Shown here: positions 18,607 to 25,769 of the stretch, piece by piece
How the letters are laid out: each line of letters begins with the position of its first letter
Position numbering within the stretch: position 1 is the first letter of the stretch
Assembly (NCBI GenBank): GCA_032059445.1
Contig: DAMCAP010000022.1
Coordinates: 1 to 43,423 of the forward strand
DNA length: 43,423 nucleotides
Origin: DAMCAP01 sp032059445
GTDB lineage: Bacteria > Bacillota > Clostridia > Oscillospirales > Ruminococcaceae
Reading direction: 5' to 3'
Made by a program: the position numbers and the translations under genes
The notes under the pieces: model-generated
The model's database searches: none
The model's input: the letters and a program-made list of their open reading frames with translations, nothing else
Told to the model about the DNA's origin: nothing

Positions 18607-18636
18607 AAAAAAAGTTGCGTCTGATCGACGCAACTG
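18607..18636 (-). terminator. Riboswitch-controlled terminator
   Basis: On the minus strand AGTTGCGTC-GATCA-GACGCAACT is followed by seven Ts. It lies between the lysine aptamer and the permease start. The segment AACTAAAATTC just after the aptamer can pair with GAATTTGTCAGTT at the base of this hairpin, giving a competing antiterminator, so lysine binding would favour termination. Confidence 0.85.
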
Positions 18637-18654
18637 ACAAATTCAAAGAATTTT

Positions 18655-18824
18655 AGTTGTATCGATAGCCCCTCTGCTTATATACAAGCAGGAGTACAAA
18701 TAATCTTCTTATCTGTACCAGCTATCCCTCCTGCCGAAGGAACGCTTCGGCGATATTGCCTTTCTCCGGTTTCATCGAATGCCTTCTCCACCGGGTACTG
18801 ATCGCTATCGCACCTCTATCAACT
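18655..18824 (-). promoter_or_regulatory. Lysine riboswitch (L box) aptamer
   Basis: Read on the minus strand the segment contains, in order, the conserved lysine aptamer blocks: TAGAGGTGCGA, CAGTA, GGAGAAGG, GATGAAACCGG, GAAAGGC, TCGCCGAAGC, GCTGG and GAGGGGCTATC. The two ends pair (GATAG with CTATC) as P1. Block order and spacing match the Bacillus subtilis lysC leader as I know it. A transcription terminator follows, so it probably acts by lysine-dependent premature termination of the permease-amidohydrolase transcript. Confidence 0.94.
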
Positions 18825-18833
18825 TTTTTATTT

Positions 18834-18862
18834 ATGCTACCATGCTTATTTTGGTTTGTCAA
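18834..18862 (-). promoter_or_regulatory. Promoter of the lysine riboswitch operon
   Basis: TTGACA (18862-18857, minus), 17-bp spacer, TAGCAT (18839-18834). The predicted transcription start, about seven bases on, coincides with the 5' edge of the riboswitch, which supports the call. Confidence 0.7.
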
Positions 18863-18967
18863 TAGATATTCATAATTTTCTGTAATTTTGTAATTTAAAG
18901 TGTAGATTTAATAAAGAAGGACCCTGATTTTATGTAGTTTGCTAATTTTTTTGAAGTAGTGATAATT

Positions 18968-19006
18968 AAAAAAGCTGCGCCGCAGCTAGATTGCTGAGGC
19001 GCAGCT
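18968..19006 (-). terminator. Terminator of the small-gene cluster
   Basis: On the minus strand AGCTGCGCC and GGCGCAGCT arms are followed by a run of Ts (As at 18968-18973 on the plus strand). It sits 15 bp beyond the stop of the 43-residue gene. Confidence 0.85.
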
Positions 19007-19020
19007 ATGGGGTAATCCCG

Positions 19021-19152
19021 TTAATGATCCCGCTTTACAGATTGTTTTTTGGCGTTTCTGTTTTGGTTTTGATTTTCACGGGTGAGAGGTGTTTGTCCGT
19101 TTGCCTTCCTTAGACGGGCTTCCTTATTATCAGGCTGACTGTCTTTTGGCAT
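19021..19152 (-). CDS. Small basic hydrophilic protein (43 residues), unknown function
   Basis: An ATG at 19152 (minus), seven bases after AGAAGGGAG, opens a 43-residue frame: MPKDSQPDNKEARLRKANGQ, then TPLTRENQNQNRNAKKQ, ending VKRDH. It is rich in Lys, Arg, Asn and Gln and has no hydrophobic core, so it is probably disordered or nucleic-acid binding. It ends just before a good terminator and starts 51 bp after the HMA-like gene, which supports it being real. Small spore proteins can look like this, but I do not recognise a family. Confidence 0.65.
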   Translation of the reverse strand: MPKDSQPDNKEARLRKANGQTPLTRENQNQNRNAKKQSVKRDH

Positions 19153-19203
19153 AATGGCTCCCTTCTGCCACCGGGGCGGTTGACTTACTAGGGCTTTGTT
19201 GGC

Positions 19204-19443
19204 TTACATAATATGGGTTTCGGTGCGAGTACGGCTGACATTGTAGCCGAGTTTTTCGATTTTGTTTTTTAACTGGCTTTGCATTACGCCTGTGTTGTCA
19301 AAATCTACTGCTACTACATTATTCTTATCACTTACACTGACCGAAATTACGCCTCTAAAGGTATCAAGCTCACGCTTGAGCTCCTTGACGTCATGCTTGC
19401 CGTTGAGATTATCTACTACAAAATAAGCACTTGCCTTTGGCAT
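19204..19443 (-). CDS. HMA-like ferredoxin-fold protein lacking the CxxC metal site
   Basis: A 79-residue protein with the beta-alpha-beta pattern of heavy-metal-associated domains (SAYFVVDNLNGKHDVKELKRE, GVISVSVSDKNNVVAVDFDN, NKIEKLGYNVSRTRTE). The usual CxxC metal ligands are absent and there is no Cys at all. It is therefore unlikely to be a copper chaperone, and may be a protein-interaction or degenerate domain. GAGGTGATAAT precedes the ATG. It lies 45 bp after the prenyltransferase-like gene, same strand. Confidence 0.7.
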   Translation of the reverse strand: MPKASAYFVVDNLNGKHDVKELKRELDTFRGVISVSVSDKNNVVAVDFDNTGVMQSQLKNKIEKLGYNVSRTRTETHIM

Positions 19444-19488
19444 ATTATCACCTCAGCAATAGTATCTGCAAAACAACATATAATATGT

Positions 19489-20133
19489 TTATCCGCCTAA
19501 AGTGACATCTTGGGTGCTGTACCATTTTATCGCATTTAAAAATTGATCTGGAGTAAAATCAGGCCAAAGGTCATCAATGGCATAAAAATCTGCATAAACC
19601 GATTGCACAGGAAGTAGCCCCGAGAGTCGCATCCTGCCGCCCCAACGCATCACAAGGTCAATACGAGAAATCTCTTTTGATTGCAGGGTGCTAAGGATGC
19701 TGTTACGGTTTCGGCTCTGTGCGGGCTTGGAGGAGAGATCCCATTCCCAGCCATAGTTTACCAAAAAATTAACCTTTATGCCGCCTTCTCCCATCTGTAC
19801 TCGTTCTTTTGCTAAAGGGAGAAGTTCCTTTGGAAACATTTCGGATTCGGTGTTGCCTACCACCAGCAGAGAAGCATGCTCTTTGGCGATCATATCAATT
19901 GCTTTGACACATGCCTGTGAAAAAGCCTCAACCTGTATGCGTGGTCGTTTACAGTTATCGGTGGTAAAACCGTAATAGGTCAGCTCTTCTACACCTAGAT
20001 CTTTGGCGAGCCGGAGCACTTGCACCCCCGGGTCGAGCCCATAATCGTAGCCTTCTGATTTATCCATACCTTTGTCATATGCCCAGCGCCTATTGCCATC
20101 GGGGATGATTGCGATGTGTCGTGGTACTCGCAT
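19489..20133 (-). CDS. Short cis-prenyltransferase (undecaprenyl diphosphate synthase family) paralogue
   Basis: The start HIAIIPDGNRRWAYDKG is the catalytic DGNxRWA motif of cis-prenyltransferases, which extend isoprenyl diphosphates for cell-wall carriers. Further family blocks are present but altered: VNFLVNYGWEWDL (normally NYGGRxEI) and LVMRWGGRMRLSGLLPVQSVYADFY (normally IRTGGExRLSNFLLWQ). At 214 residues it is shorter than typical UppS (about 240-250). The catalytic Asp is kept, so it may be active with a different chain length, or be a specialised paralogue beside a housekeeping uppS elsewhere. AAAGGACGG lies before the ATG. Confidence 0.8.
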   Translation of the reverse strand: MRVPRHIAIIPDGNRRWAYDKGMDKSEGYDYGLDPGVQVLRLAKDLGVEELTYYGFTTDNCKRPRIQVEAFSQACVKAIDMIAKEHASLLVVGNTESEMFPKELLPLAKERVQMGEGGIKVNFLVNYGWEWDLSSKPAQSRNRNSILSTLQSKEISRIDLVMRWGGRMRLSGLLPVQSVYADFYAIDDLWPDFTPDQFLNAIKWYSTQDVTLGG

Positions 20134-20291
20134 TGTTACACCGTCCTTTTTCTTGATCGATCAGCATCAATTTATCATTTTAGATACTAAATAGCATAAA
20201 CCCTTATGACTTCATTTATTCAATTTGATTGATGTAGACATAGTCTTGACCACAAGGCTTGACTTTAAACTCTGCCATTAGGAGTAAAAAT

Positions 20292-20335
20292 AAACAGCCT
20301 TATCGAGTAAGCTAATTTGCTCGATAAGGCTGTTT
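20292..20335 (-). terminator. Terminator downstream of the feoB 3' part
   Basis: Arms AAACAGCCTTATCGAG and CTCGATAAGGCTGTTT are perfectly complementary around a 12-base loop, with T-rich flanks on both strands. It sits 32 bp beyond the feoB stop on the minus strand. The remaining bases up to the prenyltransferase start (20134-20291) show no gene. Confidence 0.85.
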
Positions 20336-20366
20336 ATTTTAAGTTTGTTATGGGATAAGTTGTGTA

Positions 20367-21272
20367 TTACAGTAGCCCCAAGAGCCTAACTGTAGAAGCT
20401 ACCATAAAGCAGACACATATGCCAATGACCGTGGGCAGTGCAAAGGCAAGAGCAGTCCACTTAAAGCTCTGGGTTTCTTTTTTAATGGTCAGGCAGGTTG
20501 TGGAGCAAGGCCAATGCATAAGCGAAAACAGCATTGTATTGATAGCTGTCAGCCAAGTCCATCCGTTGTCTACAAGTAGCGCTTTCAGCTCACTAAGGCT
20601 CTCTATCTCGATAAGGCTCCCTGTAGCCATGTATGACATGATGATGATCGGCACTACGATTTCGTTGGCGGGGAAGCCCAAGATAAATGCCATCAGAATT
20701 ACGCCATCCAGCCCAATTACACGGGCAAAGGGATCTAAAAATCCTGTGCAATGGGCAAGCAGGGTACCTGAGCCGATGGTAACATTGGCCATCAGCCAGA
20801 TGACTAGCCCCGCAGGAGCGGCAGCCACAACGGCCCTACCCAGCACAAACAAGGTGCGGTCAAAGATAGATCGGAGGATTACCTTGCCGATTTGGGGCTT
20901 GCGATAGGGAGGTAGCTCGAGTGTAAAAGAGGAGGGCACTCCCTTGAGCACAGTAACCGACAGGAGCCTCGATACCCAAAAGGTCATCATCACGCCGAGT
21001 AGGATAACACCTGTCAACATAGCCGCTGAGCTTAGGGACTGTATAAGGTTGGCTTTGCCAACAGTAAAAAACATGGTGATAATTGCGATCAGTGTAGGAA
21101 ATCTACCATTACAGGGTACGAAATTATTGGTGAGGATGGCGATCAAGCGCTCACGAGGAGAGTCGATAAGTCTCGCACCGATCACTCCAGCGGCATTACA
21201 GCCGAAGCCCATGCACATGGTCTTTACAATTTTGCATTTAGATGCGCCACTGTATTTGCACATCTCCACCAT
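20367..21272 (-). CDS. feoB: Ferrous iron transporter FeoB, C-terminal part separated by an inserted element
   Basis: The frame from 21218 down to 20367 encodes the C-terminal membrane half of FeoB: GFGCNAAGVIGARLIDSPRERLIAILTNNFVPCNGRFP, then Gate-type membrane segments ending ALPTVIGICVCFMVAS. The frame extends back to an ATG at 21272, but residues upstream of MCMGFGCN are translated from the element's recombinase end and are not FeoB. The G-protein domain is missing here; it lies 7.2 kb away at 28358-29749. Joining the halves at the 10-bp repeat gives a continuous 716-residue FeoB. As it stands this fragment has no good ribosome site and is probably non-functional until the element leaves. 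Confidence 0.9.
   Translation of the reverse strand: MVEMCKYSGASKCKIVKTMCMGFGCNAAGVIGARLIDSPRERLIAILTNNFVPCNGRFPTLIAIITMFFTVGKANLIQSLSSAAMLTGVILLGVMMTFWVSRLLSVTVLKGVPSSFTLELPPYRKPQIGKVILRSIFDRTLFVLGRAVVAAAPAGLVIWLMANVTIGSGTLLAHCTGFLDPFARVIGLDGVILMAFILGFPANEIVVPIIIMSYMATGSLIEIESLSELKALLVDNGWTWLTAINTMLFSLMHWPCSTTCLTIKKETQSFKWTALAFALPTVIGICVCFMVASTVRLLGLL
21209..21218. repeat. Attachment-site core, recombinase end
   Basis: CCATGCACAT, one of two direct copies at the element edges. The element-side arm AATTTTGCA (21228-21236) lies nine bases in, ending just before the recombinase stop codon (21238-21240). The chromosome side is feoB sequence encoding GFGCNAAG. Confidence 0.9.
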
Positions 21273-22656
21273 CTACCCAGATTGCTTCTATAATTCCGGA
21301 AATCAGCAGTCTTTTCGTCTCTAGCGGTACTGCATCAAGGCCAATCATAAACTGCTGTATGTTCTTTATAAAACCTTGCTTGCTACTCGCAGTATCTTCA
21401 GTAGTATCGAGGGATTGCTTTTGGAGGGTTTCTTTTTCATTGCTTAGCAGCTGCAAACGTTGAGAAATCGACTCCATGGGCAATGCTCCTACTTGATAAA
21501 GATCAATTAACTTCTCGATCTGTTTATCAATATCTTTTATACGTTTGATATACTCTTGCTTGTTCACTTGGATGGTTGCAGTCATACCTGCCGATGGGGC
21601 ATTTTGCAGGATTGCATCTAGGATCGGCGGACTATTAAATAGATGACAGATACTATCCAACACCAACAGATCAAGCTCAGGGATCATCCAGTGATCATTT
21701 TTACAATTAGGGTCTTTTATAAATTTCTTTGTGGCCTTGGCCCTCGAATAACACTTATAATACCCATGGTTTGCCGAGTAGCGGGCACCACAACGTCTAC
21801 AGAAGATTAGGCTAGAGAGCAGATATTCCGCTCGGAAAGGAGTTTTTTCTACGGTGTGTCTTTTTGATTCCCCAGATGAGGAGTTAAGTAGATTATTGGC
21901 CATTTCAAACGACTCTATCTCGATAAGCGGCTTATGTACACCGTCGTATTCAGAGCCAGCAAACTTCACTTTGCCTATATATACACTGTTTTTAATGACA
22001 TCCCGCACTTTGGCAGGGGACCATCTCGTTGTATACTTTGCCTCCATACTACGATGGATTGCATTGATGCTTTTACCCGCAAGAAACAACTCAAATACCT
22101 CCCGCACCTGGATTGCCTCATAAGTATTAACTTCTAACTTACCCTCTACATAATCATAGCCGGTTGGGGGTGTGCTGCCGCCGTGATAATAGCCGGACTT
22201 CCCTCTGGCAATACGCCCCATGGTAAAACGCTCTGTGATCTGGTCTTTTTCCAGCTGGGCAAAAACCGATAAGATACCGATCATAGCACGCCCCAAGGGG
22301 GTAGAGGTATCGAAGTTTTCGTTTATGGATACAAAATCCACATTTCGAGAAAGAAATTCGTCTTCGATTAGGGTTAGGGTGTCTTTTTGTGATCTTGAAA
22401 GGCGGTCTAATTTATACACGACCACTGCATCTACGTTGGTGGTTTTGAGGGCATCGAGCATACTCTGGAGGGCAGGGCGGTTGGTGTTGCCGCCAGAGAA
22501 GCCACCATCGGTGTATATCTTTAAGAGTGCCCAACCCTTTGCCGTGCAATAGGCCTTGATGCGCTCTTCTTGCTCATCGATGCTGTAATTTTCTAGCTGG
22601 TTGTCGGTAGAAACGCGGACATAGCCAAAGACGAGTAGTTGCTGATTGATGCCCAA
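21238..22656 (-). CDS. Large serine recombinase (site-specific integrase/excisionase)
   Basis: A 472-residue large serine recombinase. The N-terminal resolvase domain carries the nucleophile region VFGYVRVSTDNQLENYSIDEQ, then VVVYKLDRLSRSQKDTL and the helix-E region TPLGRAMIGILSVFAQLEKDQI. The recombinase domain includes GYDYVEGKLEVNTYEAIQVREVFELFL and the zinc ribbon LIFCRRCGARYSANHGYYKCYS. A coiled-coil and tail follow. Start is TTG at 22656, nine bases after GGAGG. The stop lies 19 bp from the attachment core, so the gene is packed against the element edge. It should catalyse both insertion into feoB and, with a directionality factor, excision. Confidence 0.95.
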   Translation of the reverse strand: MGINQQLLVFGYVRVSTDNQLENYSIDEQEERIKAYCTAKGWALLKIYTDGGFSGGNTNRPALQSMLDALKTTNVDAVVVYKLDRLSRSQKDTLTLIEDEFLSRNVDFVSINENFDTSTPLGRAMIGILSVFAQLEKDQITERFTMGRIARGKSGYYHGGSTPPTGYDYVEGKLEVNTYEAIQVREVFELFLAGKSINAIHRSMEAKYTTRWSPAKVRDVIKNSVYIGKVKFAGSEYDGVHKPLIEIESFEMANNLLNSSSGESKRHTVEKTPFRAEYLLSSLIFCRRCGARYSANHGYYKCYSRAKATKKFIKDPNCKNDHWMIPELDLLVLDSICHLFNSPPILDAILQNAPSAGMTATIQVNKQEYIKRIKDIDKQIEKLIDLYQVGALPMESISQRLQLLSNEKETLQKQSLDTTEDTASSKQGFIKNIQQFMIGLDAVPLETKRLLISGIIEAIWVDGGDVQIQWRI

Positions 22657-22906
22657 TTTGATCTACCTCCTTATTGTCTGCAAGGCTGATGTATCGGGGA
22701 TGCGGAGGTTTTATTGTCCGTGTAATAGAGACAATGGTGTTAAAGCTGTGCAAGCCTATGATCTCCTAATTTATATTCATCTGCTGATTGCTCTTCCCTA
22801 AAACGGAGTGCAAATAAAGACGCAATATGCTGATTGTGAAGCACCTAGGGATAGGACAAAATCTATCTTGCATAGGCTGTAGCATCTTATATACGGAGGT
22901 GTCAGC

Positions 22907-23095
22907 ATGAAGAAGGATAAGCCGATGCGTGAGGTCAGAGTGACCCATCTATTTAAGGATGGTACGGTGGTAGATGATCTATCTAAATATCCGATTACTG
23001 CTGAGATGCTGCCTCCTGTGACAAGGCACCTGCTTTATCAGATTATGATGGGCGCATATAACAATCAGAGTTTTAAGGATAAGCAGACGCCGTAG
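22907..23095 (+). CDS. Small conserved-looking protein (62 residues), possible recombination directionality factor
   Basis: ATG at 22907 follows GGAGG at an eight-base distance. The 62-residue product begins MKKDKPMREVRVTHLFKDGT and continues VVDDLSKYPITAEMLPPVTR; it is charged and compact with no membrane segment. I do not recognise its family. It is divergent from the recombinase gene across a 250-bp gap that holds their promoters. Small proteins next to large serine recombinases often control excision, so that role is possible, but this is inference from position and size only. Confidence 0.65.
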   Translation: MKKDKPMREVRVTHLFKDGTVVDDLSKYPITAEMLPPVTRHLLYQIMMGAYNNQSFKDKQTP

Positions 23096-23289
23096 AAGCT
23101 CAGGGCGTTTAAAGACCCTTATAGCATTGAAGGACAAGCCATCATCGCCTTCACAGCATAGATCTACAACTTATGCAAACTTCAATAATTTTGGCTGCTC
23201 ATACTCAACTTATTACAAGAATTTACATCTGATATGAATAAAAAACGCTTGGTTTACTAAGAACATTTATCATTTTTTAATGAAATTGA

Positions 23290-23347
23290 TTGACAAAAAA
23301 TAGATTATGCAATATTTATTGCATTTCGTTTAACTCTGATATATAAT
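23290..23347 (+). promoter_or_regulatory. Promoter region of the antiporter gene with a palindromic operator
   Basis: TTGCAT (23319-23324), 17-bp spacer, TATAAT (23342-23347) is a good sigma-A promoter. A perfect palindrome TGCAATA-TT-TATTGCA (23308-23323) overlaps the -35, a place where a bound repressor would block polymerase. A second TTGACA lies at 23290. The rest of the 23096-23399 gap holds no gene that I can see. Confidence 0.6.
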
Positions 23348-23399
23348 GTGAAAGATTTGTGGCAAAAAACTATATCAGAAAGGTCAGTGATCTCCGTAC

Positions 23400-24599
23400 A
23401 TGTTGGATTATTCGTTTCTTTTGTCGTTGGCTTTGATCCTGTTATCAACAAAGGTATTTGGATTGGTTACAAGAAAAATAAGCATCCCCTCAGTTGTTGG
23501 TGCCTTGTTGGCAGGAATTATTTTAGGGCCCAGTCTACTCAATATAGTTTCAGAAACGGAATTCCTAAAAAAGTTCGCAGAGTTAGGTGTTATTATACTC
23601 ATGTTCCTAGCCGGAATTGATACTGATTTCGAGGAACTAAAAAAAACAGGTGTGGCTTCATTAATTATCGCCATTATTGGTGTAATTGTCCCCTTCGGTG
23701 GTGGATTTTTGGCATACCGCTTCTTTTACCCCGGGGCTTCTCAACAGCATATGCTGGAAGCTATTTTTATGGGAGTTGTGCTAACAGCAACCTCTGTAAG
23801 CATTACCGTAGAGGCGCTTCAGGAGCTTGGGAAACTCAAAACCCGCATGGGAACTGCGATCTTAGGAGCCGCTGTTATTGATGATATCATCGGTATCGTG
23901 GTCTTGACTTTAGCAGTTAGCTCTAGAGATACATCGGTAAGCACTACCACAACGATCTTAAAGATCTTAGGTTTCTTTGTGTTTACAGCAGTAGTAGGCT
24001 TGGTTGCTTACTTCATCTTCAAGTATTTCCACCTAAAGTACGGCGAAAAAAGACGAATGTCCATTTACGCTCTGGTTTTTTGTTTGCTAATGGCATTTTG
24101 CTCAGAACACTTCTTCGGTGTAGCCGCGATAACAGGCTCCTACTTTGCAGGTATTATCCTTTGCAATATAGGAGCTCGACAATATATCGCAAGGAAGATC
24201 AATGTAGCATCCTACTTAGTTTTTTCGCCAGTATTTTTTGCGAGCATAGGAATTGGTACGAGCTTCGCAGGGTTTTCTGTTACGGTAGTTTTATTTGCAG
24301 TGTTACTGCTCGTGGTAGCGATTGTAACTAAGATTATTGGTTGTGGAGTTGGTGCATTACTATGCAAATTTTCTCCAAAAGATTCTCTCTGCATCGGTAT
24401 TGGGATGGTATCCCGAGGTGAAGTTGCACTTATAGTAGCGCAAATCGGTATTTCAGCAGGTGTAGTGCGAGAAGATGTATTTCCGGCAGTAGTGCTCGTG
24501 GTGGTTATAACCACACTGATCACTCCTATCTTATTAAAGATGGCTATCGGAAAACCAGTAAGCTCAAATATCATATCTATAACAGAAACTGTAGCGTAA
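23400..24599 (+). CDS. Cation:proton antiporter, KefB/NapA-like (CPA2 family)
   Basis: A 399-residue membrane protein with about 12-13 hydrophobic segments and no C-terminal RCK/TrkA-N domain. Hallmarks are PSVVGALLAGIILGPSLL, ELGVIILMFLAGIDTDFEEL, ATSVSITVEALQELG, and the ion-binding AAVIDDIIGIVVL with the paired Asp. These are the marks of sodium-hydrogen exchanger PF00999 proteins of the CPA2 type. It exchanges Na+ or K+ for H+ across the cytoplasmic membrane; which ion is not readable. The ribosome site (AGAAAGG) is about 16 bases from the ATG, longer than usual. It is cargo of the feoB element with its own promoter and terminator. Confidence 0.9.
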   Translation: MLDYSFLLSLALILLSTKVFGLVTRKISIPSVVGALLAGIILGPSLLNIVSETEFLKKFAELGVIILMFLAGIDTDFEELKKTGVASLIIAIIGVIVPFGGGFLAYRFFYPGASQQHMLEAIFMGVVLTATSVSITVEALQELGKLKTRMGTAILGAAVIDDIIGIVVLTLAVSSRDTSVSTTTTILKILGFFVFTAVVGLVAYFIFKYFHLKYGEKRRMSIYALVFCLLMAFCSEHFFGVAAITGSYFAGIILCNIGARQYIARKINVASYLVFSPVFFASIGIGTSFAGFSVTVVLFAVLLLVVAIVTKIIGCGVGALLCKFSPKDSLCIGIGMVSRGEVALIVAQIGISAGVVREDVFPAVVLVVVITTLITPILLKMAIGKPVSSNIISITETVA

Positions 24600-24624
24600 T
24601 AACCGTTCGCTATGTAATATCAAT

Positions 24625-24660
24625 AAAATCCCGTGAAAAACTGTTTTTTCACGGGATTTT
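24625..24660 (+). terminator. Terminator of the antiporter gene
   Basis: AAAATCCCGTGAAAAA and TTTTTTCACGGGATTTT form a long stem around CTG, ending in Ts; symmetrical enough to work on both strands. Confidence 0.9.
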
Positions 24661-24783
24661 ATTGTATACTGGTAATAAACTGCCATTTGATTATTTGCAG
24701 TCTAAAGTTTTGGGAATGGCACGTTAAGTCAATTTTTAAGTTAAATTGAGAGATCACAAAAAGTAGCAAAGTGAGCAAACCTT

Positions 24784-25644
24784 ATGAAAAAATATTCTCG
24801 TATCTACATTGAAATTACCAATGTGTGTAATTTATCGTGCAGCTTTTGCATTGGCAACGATCGTACACCGCGGTTTATGAGTACTGATGAGTTCTCATAT
24901 GTAATCCAGCAAGCCAAGCCCTATACTGATCATATTTATCTACATGTATTGGGTGAGCCTCTGGTACATCCGCTCTTGGGTGAGCTTTTGACGGTGGCGC
25001 AGCACTTCGGCATGAATGTAAACATCACTACGAACGGGACCTTACTAGCCAAAACACAGAGTATACTGCTAAATGCACCGGCTTTGCGGAAAGTAAGCGT
25101 ATCTTTGCACAGCATGGAGCCTGATAGCCCATATTGCAAGGAGGAGTATCTACGAGATGTAGCATCCTTTGTTACAGCAGCAACGGATAAAGGGATCTTT
25201 TGCGAGCTGAGGATGTGGAATCTTGGTGTAAATGGAATCGATAATGATGCCATCTTTGCCCCTCTATGCGGTCATTTAGGTTTAAGCGAAGCTGCGCAAG
25301 AAGCGGCACGGGTTAAAATCTGTGAAAGCGGTAGCACCACACTGGCACCGCGACTTTTCCTTGGAAAGGCGGCACGTTTTACGTGGCCGAGCATGACGGA
25401 GCCTCGCACAGAGCAGCCAATATTTTGCTATGGGCTACGCAACCAGATGGCCATACTGAGCGATGGTACTGTAGTGCCTTGTTGCCTTGATAGCAGAGGC
25501 GATATTGCGCTGGGTAATATCTTTGAAACACCCCTTGATCAAATACTATCGGGTACTCGTGCCGAGGCACTTTACAAAGGGTTTTCGGCGCGTCAGCCAA
25601 GCGAGGAGCTTTGCCGCCGATGTGGGTATGCAAAGCGATTTTAG
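24784..25644 (+). CDS. Radical SAM protein with a SPASM-like C-terminus
   Basis: A 286-residue radical SAM enzyme. The iron-sulfur motif CxxxCxxC is in IEITNVCNLSCSFCIGNDR; the SAM-binding glycine region follows as HVLGEPLVHPLL. The C-terminus has spaced cysteines (FCYGLRNQ, VVPCCLDSRGDIALGNI, ELCRRCGYAKRF) typical of a SPASM/twitch auxiliary cluster, used in peptide-modifying and sulfatase-maturing enzymes. No obvious precursor-peptide gene sits next to it. The substrate is unknown. Cargo of the feoB element; iron is needed for its clusters, which is suggestive given the host gene, but not evidence of a link. Confidence 0.9.
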   Translation: MKKYSRIYIEITNVCNLSCSFCIGNDRTPRFMSTDEFSYVIQQAKPYTDHIYLHVLGEPLVHPLLGELLTVAQHFGMNVNITTNGTLLAKTQSILLNAPALRKVSVSLHSMEPDSPYCKEEYLRDVASFVTAATDKGIFCELRMWNLGVNGIDNDAIFAPLCGHLGLSEAAQEAARVKICESGSTTLAPRLFLGKAARFTWPSMTEPRTEQPIFCYGLRNQMAILSDGTVVPCCLDSRGDIALGNIFETPLDQILSGTRAEALYKGFSARQPSEELCRRCGYAKRF

Positions 25645-25769
25645 GTAGTATGTGGTGAGGATACTCTATCGTTTACATTATAAATATGGGTATTTTGGAG
25701 TCTTCTTTTAAACCTTGGATCTAGTGAAGCACAGATTAAAATATTCTATACTTTATGGAGGGATGGGTC

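Noticed and set aside
20367..21272. Independent nucleoside-recognition or small membrane protein starting at the ATG 21272
   Set aside because: Residues before MCMGFGCN are coded by the element's recombinase end, there is no convincing ribosome site, and the rest is the exact missing half of FeoB.
22766..22948. 60-residue minus-strand ORF between recombinase and the 62-residue gene
   Set aside because: It overlaps the start of the better-supported 62-residue gene and has no ribosome site; the gap more likely holds divergent promoters.
23348..23620. 90-residue ORF overlapping the antiporter start
   Set aside because: It is in another frame over the antiporter coding region and promoter, with no family features.
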